A program made the position numbers and the translations under genes. From positions 1 through 16,224 of the forward strand of contig JAGAAA010000054.1 in the NCBI GenBank assembly GCA_017615495.1: a stretch of DNA of 16,224 nt, written 5' to 3'. Below are positions 1 to 8,434 of the stretch, piece by piece; position 1 is the stretch's first letter, and each line of letters opens with the position of its first letter. The stretch comes from Clostridia bacterium. Lineage in GTDB: Bacteria; Bacillota; Clostridia; Christensenellales; CAG-1252. The notes under the pieces were generated by a model. The model was not told the DNA's origin. It made no database searches and worked only from the letters and a program-made list of their open reading frames with translations.

Positions 1-2
1 GG

Positions 3-539
3 GAAGTCAGGGACGGTATCGAAAACCACAAGCTTTCGCTTTCGCCCGCGACCTTGGAAGGCAAGGTGGTCAGCTACAGTGACCGCATCGCCTATATCAA
101 CCACGACATCGACGACGCCGTAATGGCGGGGGTGATCACCGAAGATATGATCCCCAAAGAGTGCGTGGAGGTGCTTGGCGCCACGAAGAGCGCCCGCGTC
201 AACACCCTCGTGTTGGATATCGTGAATTTCAGTTACGATAAGCCCGTCGTTTCGTTGTCGAAAGACGTGCAAAGCGCGCTGGACAAGCTTTACGCCTTTA
301 TGAATGAAAAGGTGTACGCCTACCACGCGGCAAAAGGGGAGGAAGCCAAAGCCAAAAAGTTGCTCGAAACGTTGTTTGAGTACTTTATGGACCACTTTGA
401 CCAAGTACCCGACCCCTACAACCGTATGTCGGAAGAATGCGGCAAGGATAGGTCGGTTTGCGATTATCTCGCAAGTATGACAGACCGCTACGCCGTTTCG
501 ACGTACGAAAACCTGTTTATTCCCAACGACTGGAGATAG
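3..539 (+). CDS. dgt: HD-domain dGTP triphosphohydrolase-like protein, C-terminal part (5' truncated)
   Basis: Only the last 178 residues are visible; the frame is open to the left edge, so the gene starts outside the window. The conserved stretch YSDRIAYINHDIDDA, near residues 24-38 of the visible part, is typical of the deoxyguanosinetriphosphate triphosphohydrolase-like HD phosphohydrolases, where it lies C-terminal to the HD metal motif; the HD motif itself is not in view. Known members cleave dNTPs to the nucleoside and triphosphate. The gene ends two bases before the dnaG start, and clostridial genomes commonly carry this family directly upstream of dnaG, which supports the assignment. 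A TTG at 54 could serve as an internal start, but the upstream codons (VRDGIENHK...) continue the family sequence, so it is not the true start. The exact substrate is not known from sequence. Confidence 0.85.
   Translation, partial: EVRDGIENHKLSLSPATLEGKVVSYSDRIAYINHDIDDAVMAGVITEDMIPKECVEVLGATKSARVNTLVLDIVNFSYDKPVVSLSKDVQSALDKLYAFMNEKVYAYHAAKGEEAKAKKLLETLFEYFMDHFDQVPDPYNRMSEECGKDRSVCDYLASMTDRYAVSTYENLFIPNDWR
532..536 (+). promoter_or_regulatory. Ribosome binding site fixing the dnaG start
   Basis: GGAGA lies five bases before the ATG at 542. The same frame is open upstream to 458, but those codons overlap the end of the dGTPase gene and give no primase-like sequence, so 542 is the preferred start. 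Confidence 0.7.
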
Positions 540-541
540 AA

Positions 542-2302
542 ATGCAAATCAAGGGCATGGACGGCAATTTTATCGAAGAGCTGAAAGGACGCACCGATAT
601 CGTGGACGTCATCTCTTCCTACGTTCCGGCTCTTAACAAAAAGGGTAGTAAGTACTGGGGGTGCTGTCCCTTCCATCACGAGAAGACCCCGTCGTTTACC
701 GTGGACCGCGAGCAAGGTTTTTACAAGTGCTTCGGTTGTGGCAAGGGCGGCGACGTCATCACCTTTATGATGGAGGCGGAAGGCATCACCTTTATGGAAG
801 CTGTCAAGATGCTTGCTGATAGGGCGCATCTTGAAATGCCCAAGAACATAACGGGCGATCACGGCGAATTCCGCGAACTCAAGGATCGTTTGACTTCCTT
901 GATGCGCGACGCCGCTCGCATTTATCACGCCAACCTCTCAAAACCTTGCGCCGCGGCGGCGGTGGAGTACATCCAAAAGCGCGGCATCAGCCCCGCATCG
1001 GTCACCAAGTTCGGCTTGGGGTACTCCAACGGGTATCACGAGATCATAAACGAACTCAAAGCCCTCGGCTACAAGAGGGAAGAGATGCTTAAGGCGGGCG
1101 TGATACAAGAGCGCGAAGGCAAGTTCTTCGACGCTATGGCAAACCGCCTCGTCTTCCCCATCATCGACGCCTTCGGCAAGGTCATCGCCTTTGGCGGCAG
1201 GGTGCTTGGCAAGACTGATTTTGCAAAATACAAAAACACCGATAACACCCCGATTTTTGTGAAGAACAGAAATCTGTACGGGTTGAACCTGATCAAAAAG
1301 CTTCGCTTGAAGACCAAAGTCACCGACCTCATTATGGTGGAAGGGTATATGGATACCCTCGCGTTGGTACAAGCGGGGGTGGAAAACGTGGTCGCGAGCA
1401 TGGGCACCTCCCTTACGGAGGAACAAGCCAAACTTGCCCGTCGCTACGTGGAGGACGTCTTCATCTGTTACGACGGCGACGCGGCGGGACAAAACGCCAC
1501 GTTGCGCGGTTTGGATATCTTAAAAAGGCACGGCATCAAAGTGCGCGTGATCTCGCTCCCCAACGGGGAAGACCCGGACGAGATCATCAAACGCGCGGGT
1601 GTGGAAGAGTTTTTGAAGTACAAAAACGCCGCGGTGGAATTGACGGAATATAAGTTGATCCGCTTGAAGGAAAAGCACGATTTCCAAACGCCGTTCGGGC
1701 GCGCGTCCTACGCCAAGGAATCCGCAAAGATCATTGCGGAACTTCCCAGCGAGATGGAGCGCGACATCTACGAAGATTACGTTGCCAAGCTTTCCGGCAT
1801 CAACAAGGCAGTCGTTAAGGCGGAAGTCAAAACGATCGCCACCGGTAGCGCGGGCACCAACATCGTCACCACGGCGGGCGTCGCCGCGATAGACGCCAAC
1901 ATTCAAGCGGCGCGGTACCTTATCAATCGTTGCATCATGGGGCTTGAAAAGTGGGAGGATTTTGCCGATTATATGCCTACGGAGGATCTCCGCAAGGCAG
2001 CGGACTATATGAACGAATGTCGATTTGCCGGCAAGGCGCCGGACGTCGGCACGCTATATCACGTGACCAGCGAAGAGGAAGCGAACGAGATCATCAATTT
2101 TGACGAACAGAGGTACAAAGGATCGGAAACAGCCGCTTTTAAGGATTGCCTTACTCTCTTGAAAAAAGAGTACGTTAAGAGCAAAATAGCGGAACTAAAC
2201 GAGAGATATCGGTTGTGTACCACGGACGAAGAGAGAAGTGAGATCATGCGAAAAATCGCTGCCATGGAAGCAGACTACAGGAGGAATAATGGACAACAAT
2301 AA
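542..2302 (+). CDS. dnaG: DNA primase DnaG
   Basis: Makes RNA primers for the replication fork and acts with the DnaB-type helicase. The 586-residue length is normal for the family. An N-terminal CHC2 zinc-binding domain is seen at residues 42-66 (CPFH, then CFGC). The RNA-polymerase core follows, and the TOPRIM domain carries EGYMD (267-271) and DGDAAG (311-316), the acidic metal-binding residues. The C-terminal ~130 residues are divergent, as expected for the helicase-binding domain. The start at 542 follows a GGAGA site; a second ATG at 557 is possible but has poorer spacing. The gene begins two bases after the dGTPase stop, and its last 14 bases overlap the rpoD start, so translation of the two is probably coupled. 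Replication and transcription initiation are thus linked in one operon, as in the classical macromolecular-synthesis operon. Confidence 0.97.
   Translation: MQIKGMDGNFIEELKGRTDIVDVISSYVPALNKKGSKYWGCCPFHHEKTPSFTVDREQGFYKCFGCGKGGDVITFMMEAEGITFMEAVKMLADRAHLEMPKNITGDHGEFRELKDRLTSLMRDAARIYHANLSKPCAAAAVEYIQKRGISPASVTKFGLGYSNGYHEIINELKALGYKREEMLKAGVIQEREGKFFDAMANRLVFPIIDAFGKVIAFGGRVLGKTDFAKYKNTDNTPIFVKNRNLYGLNLIKKLRLKTKVTDLIMVEGYMDTLALVQAGVENVVASMGTSLTEEQAKLARRYVEDVFICYDGDAAGQNATLRGLDILKRHGIKVRVISLPNGEDPDEIIKRAGVEEFLKYKNAAVELTEYKLIRLKEKHDFQTPFGRASYAKESAKIIAELPSEMERDIYEDYVAKLSGINKAVVKAEVKTIATGSAGTNIVTTAGVAAIDANIQAARYLINRCIMGLEKWEDFADYMPTEDLRKAADYMNECRFAGKAPDVGTLYHVTSEEEANEIINFDEQRYKGSETAAFKDCLTLLKKEYVKSKIAELNERYRLCTTDEERSEIMRKIAAMEADYRRNNGQQ
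2279..2284 (+). promoter_or_regulatory. Ribosome binding site of rpoD, inside the dnaG coding region
   Basis: A perfect AGGAGG four bases before the ATG at 2289. It lies inside the last codons of dnaG and fixes the rpoD start at 2289 rather than the upstream in-frame ATG at 2238. Confidence 0.85.
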
Positions 2303-3365
2303 CGTAAGATCGGAAGCTCTTCTTGATGCTATCAAGAAGATTGTGGAAGCCTTTAAGGCGAAGGGGACGATCCCCGAGGAAGATCTCGCCATCCGTTTGC
2401 AAAAATTGGATATCAACTCCGACGATATCGATTACGCATACGACGAGATCGAAAAAGCGGGTATCACCATCACCTCTTCCGCCGTTGAGGAGGCCAGCAA
2501 GTCGGATTCTATCAACAAATTGCTTTCCGACGTCAGCGTCGACGACGCTGTTAAGCTTTATTTGCGCGATATCGGTAGGTACGCCCTTCTTTCGGCAGAC
2601 GAAGAGATCGAGCTTGCCAAAAAGACGTCCGAAGGGGATGAAGCGGCGAAGAAAAAGTTGGCGGAAGCCAACATGCGCCTCGTGGTAAACATCGCTAAGA
2701 AGTACATCTCGCGCGGCATGTCCTTCCTTGACCTCATCCAAGAGGGCAACCAAGGCTTGCTCAAAGCGGTTGAAAAGTTTGATTACACCAAGGGCTTTAA
2801 GTTCAGTACTTACGCCACGTGGTGGATCCGTCAGGCGATCACCCGCGCCATTGCGGACCAGGCTCGCACCATCCGCCTCCCCGTCCATATGGTGGAAACC
2901 ATCAACAAGACGTCGCGTACCGTTCGCGCTTTGACGCAACAACTCGGCCGCGACCCGACGGAAGAGGAGATCGCCGAAGAACTCGGCGTCACCGTGGAGC
3001 GCGTCAGGGAGATCCAACGCACGGCGCAGGACCCCGTTTCGCTTGAAACCCCGATCGGTGAGGAAGAGGATAGCCACCTCGGTGACTTCATCGAGGATAC
3101 CACCGCAGCTCAGCCGGCGGAAAAGGCGGAGCAAAGCATGGTCAGGGAACAACTGATGCAGGTGCTTTCCACCTTGACCCCGCGTGAAGAGAAGGTCATC
3201 CGTATGCGTTACGGCTTGGACGACAACCGTCAGCGTACCTTGGAAGAGGTGGGTCAGGCGTTTGGCGTTACCAGAGAGCGTATCAGACAGATCGAAGCAA
3301 AAGCGCTTAGGAAGCTTCGTCATCCCAAGAGAAAGGACAAGCTTCGCGGCTGCGTGGATAAGTGA
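2289..3365 (+). CDS. rpoD: RNA polymerase primary sigma factor RpoD/SigA
   Basis: Housekeeping sigma factor of 358 residues, close to the length of Bacillus SigA. A short region 1.1 is followed by region 1.2 (DDAVKLYLRDIG, 85-96). Region 2 (about 125-205) includes NMRLVVNIAKKY, the core-binding DLIQEGNQGL segment, and the -10 reading and melting segment FSTYATWWIRQAI (172-184). Region 3 comes next. Region 4 has LTPREEKVIRMRYGL and the -35 reading helix-turn-helix TLEEVGQAFGVTRERIRQIEAKALRKLRH (317-345). Every hallmark of a group 1 sigma is intact. The promoters seen elsewhere in this window (TTGACA/TATAAT, 17-18 base spacers) match what such a sigma recognises. The gene overlaps dnaG by 14 bases at its start and trmK by 4 bases at its end. 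Confidence 0.98.
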   Translation: MDNNNVRSEALLDAIKKIVEAFKAKGTIPEEDLAIRLQKLDINSDDIDYAYDEIEKAGITITSSAVEEASKSDSINKLLSDVSVDDAVKLYLRDIGRYALLSADEEIELAKKTSEGDEAAKKKLAEANMRLVVNIAKKYISRGMSFLDLIQEGNQGLLKAVEKFDYTKGFKFSTYATWWIRQAITRAIADQARTIRLPVHMVETINKTSRTVRALTQQLGRDPTEEEIAEELGVTVERVREIQRTAQDPVSLETPIGEEEDSHLGDFIEDTTAAQPAEKAEQSMVREQLMQVLSTLTPREEKVIRMRYGLDDNRQRTLEEVGQAFGVTRERIRQIEAKALRKLRHPKRKDKLRGCVDK

Positions 3366-4006
3366 GAATCAAATTAGGTGAAAGATTGCAAACGGTCCTC
3401 TCCTTGATCAAGGGAGGGGAGACCCTTTGCGACGTTGGCACCGACCACGGCAAGCTCCCCGTCGCAGCCCTTCTTTCGGGCAAGGCGGGCAGCGCCATCG
3501 CCACCGATATCAGCGCCGCAAGCCTTCAAAAAGCAAGACTGCTTGCCGAAAAGGAAAACGTGCCGCTCCGCTGTCTTGTGGGGGACGGCTTAGCGCCCTT
3601 AAAGCAGGGGGAAGCGGACGTCATCGTGATTGCAGGAATGGGCGGCGCGGAGATCGTGCGCATCCTTGAAAACGCGCCGTGTCGGTTTCCCCGCTATATC
3701 CTGTTGCCGCATCGCGACGCGCCGATGGTGCGCGGGTACTTAAAGGAGAAAAACGCTCGCATCCTCCGCGACGTAACGGTCAAAGAGGGCAAGCATTTTT
3801 ACTTTGTGATCGAAGCCACGTTCGACCTGCCGTGGAAGGACCGGTCCCTTTATTACGGCGAAACGGGCGGGGACTTTGAAGAGTATAGGCGGATGCGCCT
3901 TGCCAAGATCGAAAAGTTGCTGAGTTTAAAAAGCGACCTTTCGCTCGCAAACGAAAAGGAGGAGTTGACCGATGCTTACGGCGGCGGAAATAGCAAAGAC
4001 CTTTGA
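3362..4006 (+). CDS. trmK: tRNA (adenine(22)-N(1))-methyltransferase TrmK
   Basis: A Rossmann-fold, SAM-dependent methyltransferase of 214 residues. In the characterised Bacillus family it methylates N1 of A22 in the D-loop of certain tRNAs. The SAM-binding motif I is CDVGTDHGKLP (23-33); the acidic residue of motif II lies in ATDIS (47-51); GDG follows at 74-76, and the family motif AGMGG is at 91-95. The start is GTG at 3362, overlapping the rpoD stop in a GTGA arrangement. No strong ribosome binding site is visible, so translation is probably coupled to rpoD. Position after rpoD and before a Nif3-family gene is the usual order in Bacillota and supports the call. Confidence 0.92.
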   Translation: MRIKLGERLQTVLSLIKGGETLCDVGTDHGKLPVAALLSGKAGSAIATDISAASLQKARLLAEKENVPLRCLVGDGLAPLKQGEADVIVIAGMGGAEIVRILENAPCRFPRYILLPHRDAPMVRGYLKEKNARILRDVTVKEGKHFYFVIEATFDLPWKDRSLYYGETGGDFEEYRRMRLAKIEKLLSLKSDLSLANEKEELTDAYGGGNSKDL

Positions 4007-4736
4007 CGCAAGCTTTCCCTTCGAAGACGCTTGTTCCTACGACAACGTCGGGCTTTTGGTGGGAAGAAGCGGCCGTGAGGTCAAAAAAGCGCTGATCGCT
4101 TTGGACGTGACGACCGAAGTCATCAAGGAAGCAAAAGACCTTAGCGTTGACCTCATCGTATCGCATCATCCGGTCATCTTCCGCGAAGTGAAAAGGATCA
4201 CGGATGAAAGCTACACGGGGCTTTTGCTGTTGTCGCTTATTGAAAGCGGCCTTGCCGCCATCGCTTTGCACACCAACTTTGACAAAGGCATCGACGGCAA
4301 CAACGATTGTTTGGCAAAGACGCTTGGCGCTACGAGCTTTGAAAGGATAGAAGAGGGCTTCGCAACTGTTTTTGACTTGCCGGAAGAGGTGGATTTCGAC
4401 CTCTTCGTAAAAAGGGTAAAAACCGCGCTTTCCGACGCCGCGCTTCGCACTATCGGCGGCGGCAAAGTAAAAAGAGTTATCGCCTCTTGCGGCGCGGGCA
4501 TTGACGAAGATCTGATCTTCCTTGCAAAAAAGGAGGGAGCCGTCATCGTGACGGCGGACGTCAAGCACAATTACGCCGTGATGGCAAAGGACCTTTCGGT
4601 CCGCCTTGTGGAAGCCACGCATTACGCAAGCGAATGGGGCTTTACCAAAAGGATCAAAGAGTTTATGGCGGAGCGTTTCCCCGGCGTTGAGCTCTTTGTC
4701 AGTAAAAAGAATATCAATCCTTACGATCCGTCGTAA
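3972..4736 (+). CDS. Nif3-like dinuclear metal centre protein
   Basis: A 254-residue member of the Nif3/YqfO family (GTP cyclohydrolase I type 2-like), whose members form hexameric toroids with a two-metal site; the cellular role is unsettled. Putative metal ligands are visible: the HHP motif (H65, H66), H100 and D104 in HTNFD, and H217 and E221 in ATHYASE. It has the short form of the family, without the central PII-like insert found in some members. AGGAGG at 3957-3962 fixes the start at 3972. The start lies 35 bases inside trmK. Co-occurrence with trmK is very common in Bacillota, so the pair may be functionally linked, but that is inference. Confidence 0.9.
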   Translation: MLTAAEIAKTFDASFPFEDACSYDNVGLLVGRSGREVKKALIALDVTTEVIKEAKDLSVDLIVSHHPVIFREVKRITDESYTGLLLLSLIESGLAAIALHTNFDKGIDGNNDCLAKTLGATSFERIEEGFATVFDLPEEVDFDLFVKRVKTALSDAALRTIGGGKVKRVIASCGAGIDEDLIFLAKKEGAVIVTADVKHNYAVMAKDLSVRLVEATHYASEWGFTKRIKEFMAERFPGVELFVSKKNINPYDPS

Positions 4737-4751
4737 GGGAAGGAGTATAAA

Positions 4752-5450
4752 ATGGAATTGTCCACTATGTTGGAATACCAAAAACTTGACATCGCTTTGA
4801 TGCGTCTTGAAAACGAGTTGCGCCAAAGCCAAGCGGCAAAAGAGTATACCGCCAACAAGACGACGCTCACCAACGCGCAAGAGCAGGTTTTGAAGCAAAA
4901 CCGTGACGCGGGCGAAATGACCACGCAGATGGAATCTTTGATCGCCGAATACGACGCCATTGAAAAGGAACTCAAGGAAGCGGAGGGCGCCGTGCCCGAC
5001 GTGGATAACGCCGTCGCCGCGGACTTCTTCGTGCGCAACGTGCAAAAGCTTGTCAACCGTTTGAAGGTTTTGGCTTCCGAGATCAGCAAGATGAGCGCCA
5101 AGATCGTGGAACTCAACCAAAGTTACGCCGCGACGATGACCGCGGGTAAGGAAGCGAAAAAGAAGCTTGCCCTTTGCAAGGAAGCCTACGAGGCGGAGAA
5201 GAGCAAGTTTATGCCGCAGGCGACCGAACTGCAAAAGAAGATAGCGGAGGCGGAGCAGGGCTGCTCGGAAGAGTTCCTCACCGTCTATAAGCGGCTCAGA
5301 AAATTGAAAAAGATCCCCGTGATCGTCCCCTTGGTAGGGACCAATTGCGGCGGTTGCTTCATGGAGGTGGCGGGCGATATTCTCGTAACGCTCGGCGCAA
5401 AGCCTTTTGTGGAATGCCCCAGTTGCGGCAGGATTCTTTATAAGGACTAA
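4752..5450 (+). CDS. Coiled-coil protein with C-terminal C4 zinc ribbon
   Basis: A 232-residue protein whose first ~180 residues are strongly helical and charged, with heptad-like spacing (long coiled coils at about 10-80 and 95-185). A C-terminal zinc ribbon carries four cysteines: C199 and C202 (CGGC) and C222 and C225 (CPSC). This is the architecture of the zinc-ribbon family that commonly follows the Nif3-family gene in Bacteria (zf-RING_7 / C4-type zinc ribbon, pfam02591). The family has no established enzyme activity; nucleic-acid binding is a frequent suggestion. An AGGAG site at 4741-4745 precedes the start, and only 15 bases separate it from the Nif3-like gene, so they share a transcript. 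Confidence 0.88.
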   Translation: MELSTMLEYQKLDIALMRLENELRQSQAAKEYTANKTTLTNAQEQVLKQNRDAGEMTTQMESLIAEYDAIEKELKEAEGAVPDVDNAVAADFFVRNVQKLVNRLKVLASEISKMSAKIVELNQSYAATMTAGKEAKKKLALCKEAYEAEKSKFMPQATELQKKIAEAEQGCSEEFLTVYKRLRKLKKIPVIVPLVGTNCGGCFMEVAGDILVTLGAKPFVECPSCGRILYKD

Positions 5451-5464
5451 GGAGGGTTTTACCA

Positions 5465-7063
5465 ATGATCAAAGCAGGCGACATCGTAGCGTTCGCATTA
5501 TACTTTTTGCTTGTTATCGGCATCGGCGTTTTCTTCTTTTTGAGGGGAAAGAACGATACCGGTGAAAAGGGCTTCTTCCTCGGCGGCAGGAAGATGAACG
5601 GTTTTGTTTCCGCTCTCAGCGCGGGCGCGTCGGATATGAGCGCGTGGGTGCTGATGGGGCTCCCCGGCGCGATCTACGCCGCGGGTATGGGACAGGTTTG
5701 GATCTCCATCGGTCTTGCCATCGGCACGGTGCTTGCGTGGATCTTCGTCGCTCCCAAGCTTAGAAGATACTCCATTCTCGCAAACGACAGCATCACCATC
5801 CCGCAGTATTTGACCAACCGCTTTAAGAGCAACAGCAAGGTGCTCCAAATCGTTTCCGCCATCATCTTTATGATCGTGTATTGCGTGTACGGCGCCTCCA
5901 GCATCAATGCGTGCGGCGCTTTGTTTAAGACCTTGTTCGGGCTTGACGAGCGTATTGCAATGACCATCAGCACCGTCATCATCATTGCGTATTTGTTCCT
6001 CGGCGGATTCAATGCCGTGTGTTGGACGGACTTTTTCCAGGGCATGATCATGCTTATCGCCTTGATGCTTACGCCTATCGTGGCGGCGGCTGTTTTGAAG
6101 GTGCCCACCACCGGGACCGTGCTCCCCGAAAACTTCTACAATATGCTTGCTTCCGGCAAGTTTGATTGGATGAGCATCGCCACCATCTTGACCGGTCTCG
6201 GCTGGGGCCTCGGGTACTTTGGCATGCCGCACATCATCGTCAGGTATATTTCCATCAAGTCGGAAAAGGAGATGAAGAAGTCCAGGCTGATCGGCAGCAC
6301 GTGGACCATCCTCATTTTGATCATGGCGACGGTGGTCGCGTTGGTTGGCAGGAAGTATTTGGGCAACAGCTTGGAAGGCAGCGAGTCCACCATCTTTATT
6401 GAGCTTGCAAGACGCGCGTTCCCGGTGTTTATCGGCGGCCTCATCATCACGGCGATCCTCGCCGCTTCGATGAGCACGGCGGATTCTCAACTTCTTGCAT
6501 CTTCTTCCGCCTTTGCGTCGGACGTTTACAAAACTTCCATCCGTAAGAACGCTTCGGATAAGGAATTGATGTGGGTGGGCAGGATCGTTGTCATCATCGT
6601 TTCGCTCCTTGCCTTTATGATCGCAATGCTGGGCACGGGCGCGAAGCCCATCGTTCCTGCGTTCAGCAAGATCATGAGCCTCGTTTCCGCCGCGTGGGGC
6701 GCGTTTGGCGCGTCGTTCGGCCCGGTCATCCTGCTTTCCCTTTATAACCGTCGCGTCAATTACAAGGGCGCCACGGCGGGCATCATTGCCGGTTTCACCG
6801 CCGACGTTTTGTGGATGATCCTTTTCAATATGGAGTACTACGGCATGACCAGCGCGGTGTATAATACCCAACTTTACGAGATCATCCCCGGCTTTATCGT
6901 CGGTTTGCTCACGATGGTAGTGGTCAGCTATCTTTCCGAAAAACCGTCCAAGGAAGTCACCGACCTGTTTGATACGGTCAAAAACGCCAAGGGCGTGGAA
7001 GTCGGAGAAGACGGCGTTCCTTACTTGGTGGGGGAAGAAACCAAAGAAGAGACCGCGGAATAA
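5465..7063 (+). CDS. putP: Sodium/solute symporter of the PutP (proline) type
   Basis: A 532-residue membrane protein of the solute:sodium symporter family with about 13 hydrophobic segments and a charged cytosolic C-terminal tail (about 495-532). Family motifs are clear: ASDMSAWVLMGLPGA (55-69), corresponding to the Na+ and proline site region of E. coli PutP, and AASMSTADSQLLASSSAF (333-350), which holds the Ser-Thr pair (S337, T338) of the second sodium site. The overall match is to the proline branch rather than to pantothenate or sugar branches, but the substrate remains an inference. The gene starts 14 bases after the zinc-ribbon gene behind an AAGGAGGG site at 5449-5456 and ends before a strong terminator. 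It is therefore probably the last gene of the dnaG-rpoD transcript, an unusual neighbour for that operon. Confidence 0.9.
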   Translation: MIKAGDIVAFALYFLLVIGIGVFFFLRGKNDTGEKGFFLGGRKMNGFVSALSAGASDMSAWVLMGLPGAIYAAGMGQVWISIGLAIGTVLAWIFVAPKLRRYSILANDSITIPQYLTNRFKSNSKVLQIVSAIIFMIVYCVYGASSINACGALFKTLFGLDERIAMTISTVIIIAYLFLGGFNAVCWTDFFQGMIMLIALMLTPIVAAAVLKVPTTGTVLPENFYNMLASGKFDWMSIATILTGLGWGLGYFGMPHIIVRYISIKSEKEMKKSRLIGSTWTILILIMATVVALVGRKYLGNSLEGSESTIFIELARRAFPVFIGGLIITAILAASMSTADSQLLASSSAFASDVYKTSIRKNASDKELMWVGRIVVIIVSLLAFMIAMLGTGAKPIVPAFSKIMSLVSAAWGAFGASFGPVILLSLYNRRVNYKGATAGIIAGFTADVLWMILFNMEYYGMTSAVYNTQLYEIIPGFIVGLLTMVVVSYLSEKPSKEVTDLFDTVKNAKGVEVGEDGVPYLVGEETKEETAE

Positions 7064-7080
7064 TTCGTTTTTGAAAATAA

Positions 7081-7111
7081 AAAAGCACCGATCCGGTCGG
7101 TGCTTTTTTTT
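7081..7111. terminator. Bidirectional intrinsic terminator
   Basis: A perfect 7-bp GC-rich stem, GCACCGA (7085-7091) with TCGGTGC (7097-7103), closes a 5-base loop. It is flanked by AAAA on the left and eight T on the right, which can extend the stem. In the plus direction it ends putP; in the minus direction the A-rich left flank (about 7073-7084) gives the U-tract that ends the metallophosphoesterase gene. Confidence 0.93.
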
Positions 7112-7126
7112 ATGCGTTTTGATTTT

Positions 7127-8335
7127 TTATTCGTCAAATAGCTCAGCGTCGAGGGCGCCGTTCGTTTTATAGGCGCGGTAGCGGTAGCCGCCCGTCGCGT
7201 GGATGGAAAGAATGTTGTAGCCTTCCGCGTCGGGGACGTTTTCATAAACCGTGGTCAAACGGATGTAGGTCAGGTAAATGTCGTCGGTGGGGTGGTAGAG
7301 AGTAAGATCGTTGACGTGGTCGTGCCCGAAGAAAACCGCTTTGGCGTGGTTGGCTGTCAAAGCGTCATAAAGTTTGCCGTCGGTGTAGGGGGGGCAATGG
7401 ATGCTGTCGCGGAGGGTGCCGTCCACGACCTCCCAGCCTTCTTCCACGCCTTTGGCGCTAAAAGCCCAAGCTGCCGGCTTGCCGTATTCCGTATCGGCGG
7501 GGAGGGTGACCGCTTCGCCCAGCTCTTGCAAGGGCTTGTGGATCACGCACATATGGGTGAGTTCACCGCCGTTCTTTCCTTTCATATCGGCGTAGGTTTC
7601 TTTGTACCAGTCCACCTGCGCGGCGGAAATGGCGGTATCAGCCTTCTTTTCGACCTCCCATTTTTCGTAGTCCGATTTTTTCATCAGCTTGCTGCCGTTA
7701 TCCAGCATGAAGAAGGCGTCCTTGATGTAGCCGTCCGCGCCAAGCACCGAAACGACGTAGTTGCCGTAGCCGTCCACCGTCCTGCCGTCCGAGGTTTTTT
7801 TGACGTCGCTTTCCATCAAACAAAGCGGGGAAGCGCTCCAAATTTTAACCACTTCTTCGCGGGAAGTCATCAAAAAGGGTCTGTCGCCTTCGTGGTTGCC
7901 GAGAACGGGCGCCCAATAGATGCCAAACTTGTCCATCATCGTGCGGAATTGCTCCACGCGCACGCGGTCGTTGAGCCCGTTTAAGGTGTCGCCGCCGAGG
8001 ATGATCAGGTCGGGTTTTTCGGTATAGATCCAAGTGACCATACGTTCAATGGTGCGGCGGGTGGGAGCTTTTTGTTCGCAAAGGTGCACGTCGGTCAAAA
8101 ACAGGATGCGGAAATCTTCGCTTGAGATAACGCCGTCCTTTACCTTGGCAAGAGCGGGGGAGCCGCTGTTGTTTAGGGGATCGTCGGCGGTAAGAAGCAC
8201 CACGTCGTTTTCCACGGCGTGGATCGAGCCGATATCGTAATCGAAGGGAACTTGATAAAACACCACGCCGCAAACGATCACGATCACGATCAAGGCGCAG
8301 ATGCAAATAATAGCCGCAAGTTTTCCTTTTGACAT
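7127..8335 (-). CDS. Membrane-anchored metallophosphoesterase (calcineurin-like)
   Basis: A 402-residue protein with an N-terminal signal anchor (hydrophobic residues about 6-27, preceded by MSKGK) and a calcineurin-type phosphoesterase domain expected outside the membrane. The metal motifs are in order: TDVHL (D82, H84), GGDTLNG (D116), GNHEGD (N147, H148), H266 in CVIHKP, and GHDH (337-340). The substrate is unknown; related surface phosphoesterases act on nucleotides, phospholipids or phosphoproteins, and the sequence does not decide. The frame is open further upstream to 8389, but those codons cover the promoter, and an AAGGAG-type site 8 bases before the ATG at 8335 fixes this start. The gene is monocistronic: it has its own promoter and lies between two terminators. 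Confidence 0.9.
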   Translation of the reverse strand: MSKGKLAAIICICALIVIVIVCGVVFYQVPFDYDIGSIHAVENDVVLLTADDPLNNSGSPALAKVKDGVISSEDFRILFLTDVHLCEQKAPTRRTIERMVTWIYTEKPDLIILGGDTLNGLNDRVRVEQFRTMMDKFGIYWAPVLGNHEGDRPFLMTSREEVVKIWSASPLCLMESDVKKTSDGRTVDGYGNYVVSVLGADGYIKDAFFMLDNGSKLMKKSDYEKWEVEKKADTAISAAQVDWYKETYADMKGKNGGELTHMCVIHKPLQELGEAVTLPADTEYGKPAAWAFSAKGVEEGWEVVDGTLRDSIHCPPYTDGKLYDALTANHAKAVFFGHDHVNDLTLYHPTDDIYLTYIRLTTVYENVPDAEGYNILSIHATGGYRYRAYKTNGALDAELFDE

Positions 8336-8360
8336 AGTAAGATCTCCTTTTTGCGCTTTT

Positions 8361-8389
8361 ATTATAACATTATGCAGTAGGGAATACAA
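8361..8389 (-). promoter_or_regulatory. Promoter of the metallophosphoesterase gene
   Basis: Read on the minus strand: -35 TTGTAT (8384-8389), 17-base spacer, -10 TATAAT (8361-8366) with an extended-10 TG one base upstream. The predicted start near 8354 gives a leader of about 19 bases that includes the AAGGAG ribosome binding site at 8344-8349. The -35 is weak (3 of 6), compensated by the extended -10. Confidence 0.85.
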
Positions 8390-8402
8390 TAGGAGTGCTT
8401 AT

Positions 8403-8429
8403 AAAAAAACGCTTCCGAGGGAAGCGTTT
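8403..8429 (-). terminator. Intrinsic terminator of the fusion gene-pyridoxal kinase operon
   Basis: A perfect 10-bp inverted repeat, AAACGCTTCC (8407-8416) and GGAAGCGTTT (8420-8429), with a 3-base loop. On the minus strand it is followed by a run of seven T (plus-strand A at 8403-8409). It lies six bases beyond the stop of the kinase gene and just upstream of the metallophosphoesterase promoter. Confidence 0.93.
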
Positions 8430-8434
8430 GCCAA

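Noticed and set aside
458..541. Longer N-terminus for DnaG from 458
   Set aside because: The added 28 residues overlap the end of the dGTPase-like gene, precede the normal primase N-terminus and have no ribosome binding site; the ATG at 542 has one.
3780..5465. A 561-codon minus-strand frame across trmK, the Nif3-like gene and the zinc-ribbon gene
   Set aside because: It crosses three well-supported plus-strand genes and has no family motifs, promoter or ribosome binding site.
5498..6871. A 457-codon minus-strand frame opposite the symporter
   Set aside because: It is extremely rich in Arg, Asp, His and Gly, as expected from the reverse complement of a hydrophobic membrane protein, and has no family motif.
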